A DNA stretch of 36,528 bases, from NCBI GenBank assembly GCA_019638835.1, contig JAHBTC010000015.1:1-36528 (forward strand), in the 5' to 3' direction. The position numbers and the translations under genes are program-made. Source of the stretch: Fimbriimonadaceae bacterium (GTDB lineage: Bacteria; Armatimonadota; Fimbriimonadia; Fimbriimonadales; Fimbriimonadaceae). Under the pieces are notes generated by a model. The model was not told the DNA's origin and ran no database searches. It saw nothing but the letters and a program-made list of their open reading frames with translations. Positions 23,968 to 32,314 of this stretch are shown here, in pieces. How positions within the stretch are numbered: the stretch's first letter is position 1; the number at the start of each line of letters is the position of its first letter.

Positions 23968-24834
23968 ATGTCGGCGGCACCCCTGAGAGATAACAAGGCT
24001 TCAATTGAACGCGTTCTTGGCACAAGTAGCGAGATCGCGGTCATGCCGCAGGTTGTTTACAAAATCGTTGAGATGGTCCGCTCGGAGAGTTCATCGGCGA
24101 GCGATCTCGAACGAGAAATCGTTGTCGATCCGGCATTCTCGGCGAAAGTTCTGGCTCAGGCGAACTCCGCTTTCTTTGTCCTCCCCAAGAGAGTCACATC
24201 GATCCGGGAAGCAGTAATGTTTCTTGGGTTCAAACAAGTTCGCATGATCGCGATGCAAGTTGGTGTATTCGACTTCTTCGTGGGCAAAACTGACAAGGAC
24301 TCGCTGCGCCGTAGAACCTGGTGGCGCCATGCACTTGACACGGCGGCGGCAGCTCGATCATTGGCCGTAGAGATTCGGAAAGGAAACGCGGACGAAGCGT
24401 ACACCTGTGGACTCCTCCATAGCCTCGGCAAGACGTTGCTTTGTCGTCACGATGCAGAGGCATACACAAAGGTTGAGTATCTAATGGAGCATGGCGCACC
24501 CGCTTGGCAGGCCGAGCAGACAATTTACGGTTGTCATCACATTGAAGTGATTCAGGCGGCCGGCAAGCATTGGGGACTCCCGGTCGAGATCGTTGAAGGT
24601 CTGGACTATCTTTCTCCGGCAGACGGCGATGACTTCGCGAACCTTCGCGCAGTGGTTGCGATTGGTGAAGGTATCGCGACGCTATCTACCCATGGCAGCA
24701 GCGATCCCGAGCATGACGCCGAGCGACTGCCCGAATGGGCTCTCAACCAACTAGAAATTGACCCTGATGCCGTGCAAGGCATTGTGGCGAGCACCCTCGC
24801 CGAACTGGCCGCAACCGCGGCAAAGAACCATTAA
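23968..24834 (+). CDS. HDOD-domain protein between pilB and pilT
   Basis: This 288-residue HDOD-domain protein has an N-terminal part (EIAVMPQVVYKIVEMV, VVDPAFSAKVLAQANSAFF, TSIREAVMFLGFKQVRMIA) typical of HDOD regulators. The HD-like metal site is degenerate: GLLHSLGKTLL has His151-Ser152 where HD phosphohydrolases have His-Asp. HDOD proteins generally act as binding or scaffolding modules in signalling, not as enzymes. Its place between the two pilus ATPase genes (47 bp after pilB, 15 bp before pilT) suggests a role in controlling pilus extension or retraction. No output domain is attached. Confidence 0.92.
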   Translation: MSAAPLRDNKASIERVLGTSSEIAVMPQVVYKIVEMVRSESSSASDLEREIVVDPAFSAKVLAQANSAFFVLPKRVTSIREAVMFLGFKQVRMIAMQVGVFDFFVGKTDKDSLRRRTWWRHALDTAAAARSLAVEIRKGNADEAYTCGLLHSLGKTLLCRHDAEAYTKVEYLMEHGAPAWQAEQTIYGCHHIEVIQAAGKHWGLPVEIVEGLDYLSPADGDDFANLRAVVAIGEGIATLSTHGSSDPEHDAERLPEWALNQLEIDPDAVQGIVASTLAELAATAAKNH

Positions 24835-24849
24835 GGAACGGAGCGTAAC

Positions 24850-26784
24850 GTGAGCAATCAAGACGGATTCGATTGGAAGAAAGTCATCGGTGAGGGCGAT
24901 CAGTCCATCCCCGATGGTAAGTCGAAAGAGGAAGAACTGCACGACATTTTGCGGCAGATCTCGGACGCAAAGGATAACGACGTTGCCGGTCCACACTCTC
25001 CAGATCAATCAGATGTAGCTGCCAGTTCCGAGCCCCAAGAGTCTTCGGAGTCGCCGCAGGCATCGGACGTGGACGATGATCTTGATGTCTCAGAGGTCGG
25101 GCATCCAGTCAATTCACAGGATGACTTGATTCACGAAGAATCGGGCGACGAAGTTTGGAAGGCCGAGTCCGATGCTCTTCCCCCGAGTTCTTGGGCTTCG
25201 GACGAAATCAGCGACGAAGGGGCCGAAGCGCATGCGGACGATCACTTCGACAAACCGGACTCCGAGCCCGAAGGGGATGACGACACCGAACTCTCCTTCT
25301 CAATGGACGATGGGCCGGGAACGGAAGATCACGACTTGCCCACACCACTCCACATTGCGCCCTCCGCACCCCCGAAGATGGAGATTCCCGCCGAGGTCAT
25401 TGATCCGAAACTTACGGCAGAGGAACCGAGCATTGAATCGGAGGAGCCGACAGGAGAATCATCTATGAACGAGCAAGAACTCGCAAAGAAGTCTCCTGTT
25501 CCGGACATCTTCACCAAGAATATGCCGAAGGAAACGGAGAAACCGACCCTTTTTGGCTATGGTCCAGATCCCGACGATGTTTCTCCCATTGACCAAAACT
25601 CTCCTGCATTCGTACCTGAAGGCGTTCGGGAAGTGGAGAAGCCGAAAGGAAAGTACTTTATAGACGACGAGCTACAGGAAGAAGGAATCGTCCGCACCGG
25701 GGAAGACTTACGACCGCTTCTCGGAGTGCATATTGATGAGATCCTGCGCATGGCCGTTGAGCGCAAAGCCAGTGACGTTCATATTTCAACTGGCTTGCCG
25801 CCAATGATCCGCATGGACGGTGAGATCGTACCGCTACCTTTCGAGATTATCAATCCGCAGGAAGCCCAACGCTTGATTTACGAAACCCTCACCGATGAGC
25901 AACTGGAGAAGTTTGAGCAAACGCACGAACTCGACTTTGGATACTCGGTCAAGGGGTTAGCCCGATTCCGCTTCAACGTGTATATGCAGCGCACGTCAGT
26001 CGCGGGGGCCCTGCGCATGATCCCCAATCGGATCCCGACGTTTGACGAATTACGGCTCCCGCCGATCATCCGGGAAATCAGCAAGCGATCGAGTGGTCTC
26101 GTTTTGGTTACGGGACCGACGGGTAGCGGTAAGTCCACTACGATTGCCGCGATGATTGACGACATCAACGAGACGCGTCAATCACATATTCTGACCATCG
26201 AAGACCCGATCGAATACTTACACCGTCACAAAAAGTGCATGGTCAATCAGCGCGAAATGCACAGCGACACGTATTCGTTCCACGGTGCGCTTCGGGCCGT
26301 CCTTCGCGAAGACCCAGATGTTATTCTCGTTGGAGAGTTGCGTGATCTGGAAACGATCGAAGCGGCTCTAACTCTGGCCGAAACGGGGCACCTTGTCTTC
26401 GGCACTCTGCATACCCGGAATGCTCCGGCGACGATTGACCGCGTCGTGGATGTGTTCCCGGCGGATCAGCAGGATCAGATTCGTGTTCTCATGGCGAACA
26501 CGATCGAAGGCGTTATCTCCCAACAACTCTTGCCAAAACTCGGCGGGGGCCGCGTCGCGGCACTTGAAATCATGACCGGAATCCCGGCCATCAAGAACTT
26601 GATCCGCGAGGGCAAGACGCATCAGATGTATTCCATCATCGAGACGAACAAGAACGTTGGGATGCGCACCATGGACGCGAGCCTCGCCGAGTTGTTCCGT
26701 CAAGGGGATGTCAGCTATGAAGAATGTTTGATGCGAGCGGTGGACAAGGAGACGTTTGCTCGCCTCGCGAAGAGCGCGGCGTAA
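24850..26784 (+). CDS. pilT: pilus retraction ATPase PilT with long acidic N-terminal extension
   Basis: The 644-residue product has two parts. Residues about 294-644 are a complete PilT, about 350 residues as usual: HIDEILRMAVERKASDVHIS, Walker A GPTGSGKST (422-430), LTIEDPIEYLH, DPDVILVGELRD, TGHLVFGTLHTRNA, and GGGRVAALEIM. Residues 1 to about 290 are an extension dominated by Asp, Glu, Ser and Pro with almost no hydrophobic core, probably disordered. It has a short ordered-looking start (DGFDWKKVIGEG) and a later segment KPTLFGYGPDPDDVSP. The start is GTG 24850, with GGAACGGAG in front. The core is expected to depolymerise pili for twitching movement. The extension could bind a regulator, for instance the adjacent HDOD protein. 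Confidence 0.95.
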   Translation: MSNQDGFDWKKVIGEGDQSIPDGKSKEEELHDILRQISDAKDNDVAGPHSPDQSDVAASSEPQESSESPQASDVDDDLDVSEVGHPVNSQDDLIHEESGDEVWKAESDALPPSSWASDEISDEGAEAHADDHFDKPDSEPEGDDDTELSFSMDDGPGTEDHDLPTPLHIAPSAPPKMEIPAEVIDPKLTAEEPSIESEEPTGESSMNEQELAKKSPVPDIFTKNMPKETEKPTLFGYGPDPDDVSPIDQNSPAFVPEGVREVEKPKGKYFIDDELQEEGIVRTGEDLRPLLGVHIDEILRMAVERKASDVHISTGLPPMIRMDGEIVPLPFEIINPQEAQRLIYETLTDEQLEKFEQTHELDFGYSVKGLARFRFNVYMQRTSVAGALRMIPNRIPTFDELRLPPIIREISKRSSGLVLVTGPTGSGKSTTIAAMIDDINETRQSHILTIEDPIEYLHRHKKCMVNQREMHSDTYSFHGALRAVLREDPDVILVGELRDLETIEAALTLAETGHLVFGTLHTRNAPATIDRVVDVFPADQQDQIRVLMANTIEGVISQQLLPKLGGGRVAALEIMTGIPAIKNLIREGKTHQMYSIIETNKNVGMRTMDASLAELFRQGDVSYEECLMRAVDKETFARLAKSAA

Positions 26785-26790
26785 GAAAAC

Positions 26791-26831
26791 ACATTCCCGC
26801 TCTCTTGCCAATGGGCAAGGGGCGGGAATGT
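26791..26831. terminator. long hairpin terminator between pilT and a small minus-strand gene
   Basis: ACATTCCCGC (26791-26800) pairs with GCGGGAATGT (26822-26831), and inside it CTTGCC pairs with GGCAAG around an AATG loop. On the minus strand it is followed by GTTTTCTTAC. The stem starts 6 bases after the pilT stop codon and touches the stop codon of the convergent small gene. Confidence 0.8.
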
Positions 26832-27058
26832 CATGCCGGCCGAACGCGACTCACCACCACCAAACCATTCTCGCCGAGCGACTTCGATTTCCGGAGATAG
26901 AACGCCGCTCCCGGCGTATTCACGGCATAGAACACATCGGCATCATCGAGATATACAATCCCTAAGCCCGGAACCTCGACGTCCGTCGGTACGGTCGGCT
27001 TGCCAAGTTCCTCCCAAGTAAGGTAGTAACGGTCACCCACCACGGGTTCAAAGGCCAT
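26831..27058 (-). CDS. 75-residue protein of unknown function
   Basis: This small protein (PVVGDRYYLTWEELGKP, VPGLGIVYLDDADVFYAV, GLVVVSRVR) is probably a compact beta-rich domain. No family is recognised. Support comes from a GGAGGT Shine-Dalgarno-like sequence 12 bases before the ATG, a terminator hairpin at its end, and aligned gene borders on both sides. Its ATG overlaps that of the divergent diacylglycerol-kinase gene (CATG), so neither gene has its own promoter space downstream of the other's start. Confidence 0.65.
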   Translation of the reverse strand: MAFEPVVGDRYYLTWEELGKPTVPTDVEVPGLGIVYLDDADVFYAVNTPGAAFYLRKSKSLGENGLVVVSRVRPA

Positions 27059-27953
27059 GCCAGTAACGATACCTCCGGGAACTGAGACCGTCCTCCTTCA
27101 CAATCGGGTTGCGGGACCTCGGCCATTCCCGGGATTGGAGTCTGCTCCTGAGTTTCGCCTTCACCCGACTACACCCGAAGAAAGCACGGAGATCGCTCGA
27201 GAAGCGGCAATTGCCGGTGTTCAACGGATTATTGTCGCGGGAGGAGACGGCACCCTGCGCGACGTGGCCCGGGGAATCGTCGGCACCCAGACAGCCGTCG
27301 CGATTCTGCCCGCAGGTACCGCGAACGACTACGCCGCCAGTGCAGGCATCCCGAAAGAGGCAGGACAAGCGTGGGAACTAGCGAGGAATGGTGTCGCGAC
27401 CCGAGTTGATGTGGCTAAGGTTAACGGAGACCTGATCAGCATCAATATGGGAGGCATCGGATTTGATGCCGAAGTTGTCCGTCGGTACCACCAAGGCGCC
27501 GCTTGGCAACGCAAGTTGCCGGCCCGGCTCCGCTATCACCTCAGCATCTTCGGCACCTTTGCCAAGTTCAAGGGGGTGCGTGCTCGCCTTGATTTGGATG
27601 GAGAAGTCATTGAGATCGACCGGCTCATGTTGCTTGCATTTGGCTCAGCAAGGCAATACGGCGACGGCATGGTGATTGCCCCCGACGCTCGATTGAGCGA
27701 TGGCCTCTTAAATGCGGTTTGGGCGACGGAATTGTCGGCGGGTGAACTCGCAGGATTACTACCAAAGCTAACTGCGGCAGGTCACGTAGGGCACCCGAAA
27801 GTAACGATGCGGACGTTTCATTCTTTGCGAATTGAAACGGACCCCCCGGCGGCGTTCCACATTGAAGGAGACTTGCAAGGTCATGCGCCAATTGAGATCA
27901 AAGTGTTACCAGCGGCCCTCAATGTCGTGGCGGGCTCGAACGCAGTTCTCTAA
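27057..27953 (+). CDS. diacylglycerol kinase-family lipid kinase
   Basis: This 298-residue protein has the DAGK/YegS-type catalytic domain. It shows the nucleotide-binding GGDGTLRDVARG (GGDGT about 62-66), the substrate-side LPAGTANDYA, and INMGGIGFDAEVVRRY. The C-terminal beta domain has FGSARQYGDGMVIAPDARLSDG and HIEGDLQG, characteristic of the family. It phosphorylates a lipid such as diacylglycerol or a relative; which one cannot be told. The ATG at 27057 is the only reasonable start, although upstream sequence is the coding region of the divergent small gene. The end overlaps pyrE by 4 bp, tail to tail. Confidence 0.93.
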   Translation: MPVTIPPGTETVLLHNRVAGPRPFPGLESAPEFRLHPTTPEESTEIAREAAIAGVQRIIVAGGDGTLRDVARGIVGTQTAVAILPAGTANDYAASAGIPKEAGQAWELARNGVATRVDVAKVNGDLISINMGGIGFDAEVVRRYHQGAAWQRKLPARLRYHLSIFGTFAKFKGVRARLDLDGEVIEIDRLMLLAFGSARQYGDGMVIAPDARLSDGLLNAVWATELSAGELAGLLPKLTAAGHVGHPKVTMRTFHSLRIETDPPAAFHIEGDLQGHAPIEIKVLPAALNVVAGSNAVL

Positions 27954-28519
27954 GCCGTGGGGCGAGTTCCCGGCTTAGTTACAGGAAGTTTCGCAAGCCA
28001 ATCGGGAATCTCTTCCTCAGACCACGATTGGGCGGTGACCTCATAGGCTGCGCCAATCGGGCAACCTAACTGGACACAGCCACCGGACCGGTCAATCAGC
28101 ACTTCAGCGGCCAGGACAACGCCACCGGCGTTCTCAATCACCACCTTCGATTCTTGGAGTGACAAACCAGTTGTGAGAACATCATCAACCAATAGTACGC
28201 GCGCGCCTGCCTCAATAGATGCCCCTCGCCGGAGCATCTTTTCGCCATTCTCTGACTCAACATACACCGATCGAACGCCCAGTTGACGAGCCGCTTCGAA
28301 CGCAATGAGGATGCCGCCAGTCGTTGGCCCAGCGACCACATCTATTGTCCCTGGAGCGTGCCGCGAAAGGAAGGCGGAGACTAACGCGCTCACCACGTCG
28401 GGTCGTTCCAGAACGCGAAATTTCTCAAAATAGATGTCGCTGTGCCGACCGCTCGTCAAGATGAAATGTCCACGGAGGATGGCCCCGGCGTCTTCGAGCA
28501 GTTGTTCTAGTTCAACCAT
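27950..28519 (-). CDS. pyrE: orotate phosphoribosyltransferase
   Basis: This 189-residue enzyme attaches ribose-5-phosphate from PRPP to orotate in pyrimidine synthesis. The type I PRTase PRPP motif is VLLVDDVLTTGLS (about 108-120). LTSGRHSDIYFEKF near the N terminus and the flexible-loop region ESENGEKMLRRG are as expected for PyrE. It is last in the ccmE-ccmF-panD-pyrE operon and overlaps panD by 8 bp, so it is probably translationally coupled. Confidence 0.95.
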   Translation of the reverse strand: MVELEQLLEDAGAILRGHFILTSGRHSDIYFEKFRVLERPDVVSALVSAFLSRHAPGTIDVVAGPTTGGILIAFEAARQLGVRSVYVESENGEKMLRRGASIEAGARVLLVDDVLTTGLSLQESKVVIENAGGVVLAAEVLIDRSGGCVQLGCPIGAAYEVTAQSWSEEEIPDWLAKLPVTKPGTRPTA

Positions 28520-28874
28520 GAACGGTAAAGGGCGTCATATCCCGCACGATCTCATTTGATTCGTTGACGAGCACCATTTGCGGAATCACGGGTTCATCGG
28601 TCATGCAGAAGGCGGCAATGATCACGCGATCACCTTCCTTGAAAAAGTGAGCAGCACCTCCGTTCAACCCGATGACCCCGTTCGGACCCCGGAACACGTA
28701 AGTCTCCAATCGAGATGTGTGGTCCACGGCCCATACATGAACGAATTCGCCATCCATCAAGCCAACTGCATCCATGAGGTCGCCACCGACTTCAATGCTG
28801 CCCACGTAATCGGGGTTCGCATAGGTCACGCGAGCGTGGTGGATCTTAGATTTGAGTAGTTGGCTGAACTTCAT
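28512..28874 (-). CDS. panD: aspartate 1-decarboxylase (pyruvoyl enzyme precursor)
   Basis: This 120-residue proenzyme makes beta-alanine for pantothenate and CoA. It has LKSKIHHARVT at the start and the self-cleavage site DYVGSIEVG, where the bond between Gly25 and Ser26 would be cut to form the pyruvoyl group. TSRLETYVFRG and IGLNGGAAHFF carry the expected active-site residues. The start overlaps the end of ccmF by 29 bp and the end overlaps pyrE by 8 bp. It is embedded in a cytochrome-biogenesis operon; the other pan genes are not in the window. Confidence 0.95.
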   Translation of the reverse strand: MKFSQLLKSKIHHARVTYANPDYVGSIEVGGDLMDAVGLMDGEFVHVWAVDHTSRLETYVFRGPNGVIGLNGGAAHFFKEGDRVIIAAFCMTDEPVIPQMVLVNESNEIVRDMTPFTVHG

Positions 28875-31266
28875 CCGACTCCTTGCTTTGGACGTTAGAT
28901 TCTCCGCTTTCGTCGTTGCCCGAACGGTCTTCCTCCCCGGTGTCTCTTCCGGAGGTGGGTCCGACGGACCCTTTCCGATAGCGTGCTGACATCAGTCCTC
29001 CGAAGGTCATGAGGCCGACCCCGAGCCAGACGAGAATCGTAAGAGGCTTATAGAAAACTTCGACCGGATAAGCGGGGTTGATATAAAAAAGGGTTGCCAC
29101 GGCGTCCCCGGTTTCAGCCATCACCGCGTCCAATCGCAACTCGTACACATCGTCCAGACGTGCCATAACGGGTTCCGCGCCACCAAGAACCAACTTCAGT
29201 TCTGGCTTGACGATCTTCGGTTCGCCGTCAAGGCCCTGAAACTCGAATTCGGCGATGAAGTGCGCACCCGGCCCGATTTCACCGTTCGACGTATATCCCT
29301 TGTACGTAAGTGTGATCTGTTGGTGAGCCCGCAAATCCCCTTTCGCAAACGTTGTCGGGTTTGAAGCCTGAAAATCCATCGGATACACGATGAGGATGAG
29401 ATCCCAGAAGGGATGCCTGCGAATCGCAGGCCAGACGACTGGATTAGGATCGCCACCGGGTTCGTTCGGAGGCATAAAGTAGAGGCCGGGATTCGCTTCA
29501 AATTCTTCGCCATTACCTCGCACCAAAACGCGCATTTTGTTGTGCCTGTCTGTGAACTGGTACGGAGCGTCGAGGTACGCGAGCCGATAGCCAAAGGCTT
29601 CTCCGGGAATATCGGGGTGAACCAACGTCTCCGCCTTCTGTTCGAATCCTCGGGAGAAGATCAGTCCCAACAAGGTCATGGCAAACCCGAAGTGAGTGAT
29701 GAGACCGCCGATAGATGGCCGTGCTCGCTTCCACAACGCAGCGGCGGCGGCTAGATTCGTCACCAGCGCAAAAACGCACAACCAGGTTAGGAACAGCACG
29801 AATGGTAAGGCGGGAACGTTTTGACCCCACGACATTTCGACGGTCCGATCCATGGGGAATGGAATCCAGACTCGGTCACTATTCAGCCCCACAAGCAACA
29901 TGCCTGTAATGAAAATGGAGACGGCCAGCAACTGATTGACTTTGACCAGCAAGTCTCGGCCCCTCATCCCGCGCCAAGTGACCATCGGGAACAGCGCTAA
30001 CGCCAACATGAAGGGTGGAAAGAACCAACTCAGCACGGAGTGATAGAGATGTTCTTCCACCATCTTTGGTTGCACCCCTCGCAGGGACATGATCATGGGC
30101 ACACTCATGCCGAATGCGGTGATGACACCGAATGCAATGAGGAGCCAGATCGCAGTGGCATATCCCGACGTTCGATTCAACGGGAAAGATTCAATCGGTT
30201 TGGCCTCGGTATCAGGGGACTTTCGTGCGGCAATCAGTCGTACCGTCCAAAGGGCGAGGAATCCGAAGATCGCAAACCCTGCGATTCCCACCAAAATCCA
30301 CAGTGCGCTCCGGTCCATCTGGGCGAAAGAATGAACACTGGTGTCGCCCAAGAATCCGGAGCGAGTGAGGAAGGTTCCGTAGCAGAAGCACATAAACGGA
30401 ACGGCTCCGAGTAAAGCCGTGCTGAGATGCCACTTTTTGCGGGCGATTTGGACAAAGATCGCGTGAATAAACGCGACCATGGTCACCCAGGGAACGAAGC
30501 TGGTGTTTTCCACTGGATCCCACATCCAGAAGCCGCCCCAGTTGAGCATCTCGTAAGCCCAAAACCCACCCATACAAAGGCCGAGTCCGTTGAAGGTTAA
30601 GCCGAATAGCGCCCAAGGTCGAACGATAGGAACCCAGTCATTCAAGTTCCTCTTGATGAGCGCGGCCGTCGCCAAGGCAAAGGGAACAATCAGGGCGCCA
30701 AACCCAAGGAAGATTGTGGGCGGATGAATGACCATCCAGTAGTTGAGCAAGGCAGGGGAGAGCCCGCGTCCATCAAGTGGCATCCGCAGCACACCGTTCA
30801 AAGGCTCAATCAATCGAAACGGCGACTCAAAAGCAAGAATTCCGGCGAGTGATCCGAGGATTGCCGCACATATTGCGAGGAAGGCTCCTTCGTACTGTGC
30901 CGTGCGCCTTCGGGCAAACCAAGCGCAAGCGGTGCTCATCAGTGCCCAGAGAAGGAAAGAACCCTCTTGCCCCGCCCACACCGCTGAAATCCGGTACTGC
31001 AACTCCAAGTCCTTCATCGTGTGTTCCCACACGTATCCAAAGTGGAATTGCCCCGTGACCGAAAGAGAAAGTAGGCAAAGGAAAGCCCCCACGATGCTGA
31101 ACGAACCGATATGGAACGCCCATCGCTGGACGCGCAATCTTTCGGTGAATCCGAGAACAGTGGTAGCGAGGAATGAAATCGCAGAGAGAACGATTAATCC
31201 ACGTCCGAGGGTACCGACAGCAAGCGACCAGGCCGGCGGGTCAACGAAGAGCGCGTTTGGGTTCAT
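28846..31266 (-). CDS. ccmF: cytochrome c-type biogenesis protein CcmF
   Basis: This 806-residue multi-spanning membrane protein is of the heme-handling family (System I heme lyase component). WAGQEGSFLLWA (about 97-108) and the WWD domain WGGFWMWDPVEN (243-254), with HPPTIFLG and other periplasm-facing His residues, define it. A large C-terminal soluble domain lies around residues 560-720, and one last membrane helix is followed by a charged Ser/Glu/Asp-rich tail. It takes holo-CcmE heme and ligates it to apocytochrome. The start overlaps ccmE by 4 bp. Other ccm genes (A, B, C, D, G, H) are not in the window. Confidence 0.95.
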   Translation of the reverse strand: MNPNALFVDPPAWSLAVGTLGRGLIVLSAISFLATTVLGFTERLRVQRWAFHIGSFSIVGAFLCLLSLSVTGQFHFGYVWEHTMKDLELQYRISAVWAGQEGSFLLWALMSTACAWFARRRTAQYEGAFLAICAAILGSLAGILAFESPFRLIEPLNGVLRMPLDGRGLSPALLNYWMVIHPPTIFLGFGALIVPFALATAALIKRNLNDWVPIVRPWALFGLTFNGLGLCMGGFWAYEMLNWGGFWMWDPVENTSFVPWVTMVAFIHAIFVQIARKKWHLSTALLGAVPFMCFCYGTFLTRSGFLGDTSVHSFAQMDRSALWILVGIAGFAIFGFLALWTVRLIAARKSPDTEAKPIESFPLNRTSGYATAIWLLIAFGVITAFGMSVPMIMSLRGVQPKMVEEHLYHSVLSWFFPPFMLALALFPMVTWRGMRGRDLLVKVNQLLAVSIFITGMLLVGLNSDRVWIPFPMDRTVEMSWGQNVPALPFVLFLTWLCVFALVTNLAAAAALWKRARPSIGGLITHFGFAMTLLGLIFSRGFEQKAETLVHPDIPGEAFGYRLAYLDAPYQFTDRHNKMRVLVRGNGEEFEANPGLYFMPPNEPGGDPNPVVWPAIRRHPFWDLILIVYPMDFQASNPTTFAKGDLRAHQQITLTYKGYTSNGEIGPGAHFIAEFEFQGLDGEPKIVKPELKLVLGGAEPVMARLDDVYELRLDAVMAETGDAVATLFYINPAYPVEVFYKPLTILVWLGVGLMTFGGLMSARYRKGSVGPTSGRDTGEEDRSGNDESGESNVQSKESDEVQPTTQI

Positions 31267-31667
31267 TTCTGGGCGGACTCGCCGCCAGACTCGCTCTCAT
31301 ACTTCGACGGACATTTGAGAAGTAAGTCGCGCGCCTCAAAAGCGCCATCCTGGAAACCACCAATCGCGACGACTCTGTCAGCCGTTCGCAAGTTGGGCGG
31401 GGCAGGCCGCTTGTAAACCACAGGGAGCAAGTCGCCCTTGTCATCTTGAAGCATGAAACTGACCTTTGCGCTCCCGCTTGCCGTGGTCTGAATACTTCCC
31501 GGCACGATTACGCCTGCAAGGTGAAGGTTGTCGCCGCTCATTGTTTTGGCTTCGGCAACGGTCACATAAGGACTGCTTTGCATCAGGAATGCAAAGACGA
31601 CCCCGGATAGTGCGAGGACCGAAACCAGCACGACCACAATTGCAGTGAGATTCTTCTGCTTCGCCAC
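31263..31667 (-). CDS. ccmE: heme chaperone CcmE, Cys-type (CxxxY)
   Basis: This 134-residue membrane-anchored OB-fold heme chaperone has an N-terminal helix (AIVVVLVSVLALSGVVFAFLM) and the CcmE strands HLAGVIVPGSI, VSFMLQDDKGDLLPVVYK and VVAIGGF. In most bacteria the heme is bound covalently through the His of an HxxxY motif. Here the motif reads CPSKY, so Cys119 replaces that His and Tyr123 is kept. A Cys-type variant is known from archaea and some sulfate-reducing bacteria. The start is GTG 31667. It is first of the overlapping ccmE-ccmF-panD-pyrE series. Confidence 0.93.
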   Translation of the reverse strand: MAKQKNLTAIVVVLVSVLALSGVVFAFLMQSSPYVTVAEAKTMSGDNLHLAGVIVPGSIQTTASGSAKVSFMLQDDKGDLLPVVYKRPAPPNLRTADRVVAIGGFQDGAFEARDLLLKCPSKYESESGGESAQK

Positions 31668-31769
31668 GGCTTATGTAAGTGTACGCGAGTCTGGCGAGAA
31701 TCGTTGGTCCGAAGGAGTGGGAACGACCCGTATGGTCCGGGTGTTTTGCTTCATAATTAGGTCAGTTTC

Positions 31770-32312
31770 ATGCACGTGCGAGGCTCTATCGTTGTTCTAG
31801 GGGCATCCCTGCTAGCCGCCGTAATGTGGGCGCAACCCGCTACTCCGGCGCAAATGGGATCGATTCCTGATAAGCCTGAGTACGGCACTTTGCACTTGTC
31901 AACTCGCCTGGGCAGTTTCCGAACGATTGATGGAGTTGGTCGGGCAGAGTTCACCTTCTCCGGCACGGTCCTGGTCAGCAAACTCAAAGGCAAGGTGACC
32001 ATGAGTGGAAACGTTCGCGAGGAGTACAAGGACGAAGAGCGTGCTGTGTACCACGGAACTGGTCGATGCGTCGTGGAAGGCGAATGGCGAGCGGTTCAGT
32101 GGTTCGGACGCGATATGAACTTCGTTTGGTACGGAAAAGGAATCGCTCGCGTCACCGGAGACTTCGACGCCAATCAAGAAACCGGCTGGTATTGGTACGA
32201 CGATCCGACAGACCGTATGCCGTGGCCCGCCGCCAATAGCCGAGATGTAGTTTTGCCGAAACGAGGCGTTACCGACCGTATTCCCACCATCCGACCACGA
32301 AGTGGCGGATAG
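31770..32312 (+). CDS. secreted protein of unknown function
   Basis: This 180-residue protein has a signal peptide (IVVLGASLLAAVMWAQP). The rest is beta-rich and aromatic (LHLSTRLGSFRT, FTFSGTVLVSKLKGKVTMSG, GEWRAVQWFGRDMNFVWYG), suggesting a small beta-barrel or sandwich. No known family was recognised. It is followed after 2 bp by the exonuclease-like gene, so the two are probably co-translated although the products would be in different compartments. Confidence 0.75.
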   Translation: MHVRGSIVVLGASLLAAVMWAQPATPAQMGSIPDKPEYGTLHLSTRLGSFRTIDGVGRAEFTFSGTVLVSKLKGKVTMSGNVREEYKDEERAVYHGTGRCVVEGEWRAVQWFGRDMNFVWYGKGIARVTGDFDANQETGWYWYDDPTDRMPWPAANSRDVVLPKRGVTDRIPTIRPRSGG

Positions 32313-32314
32313 GC

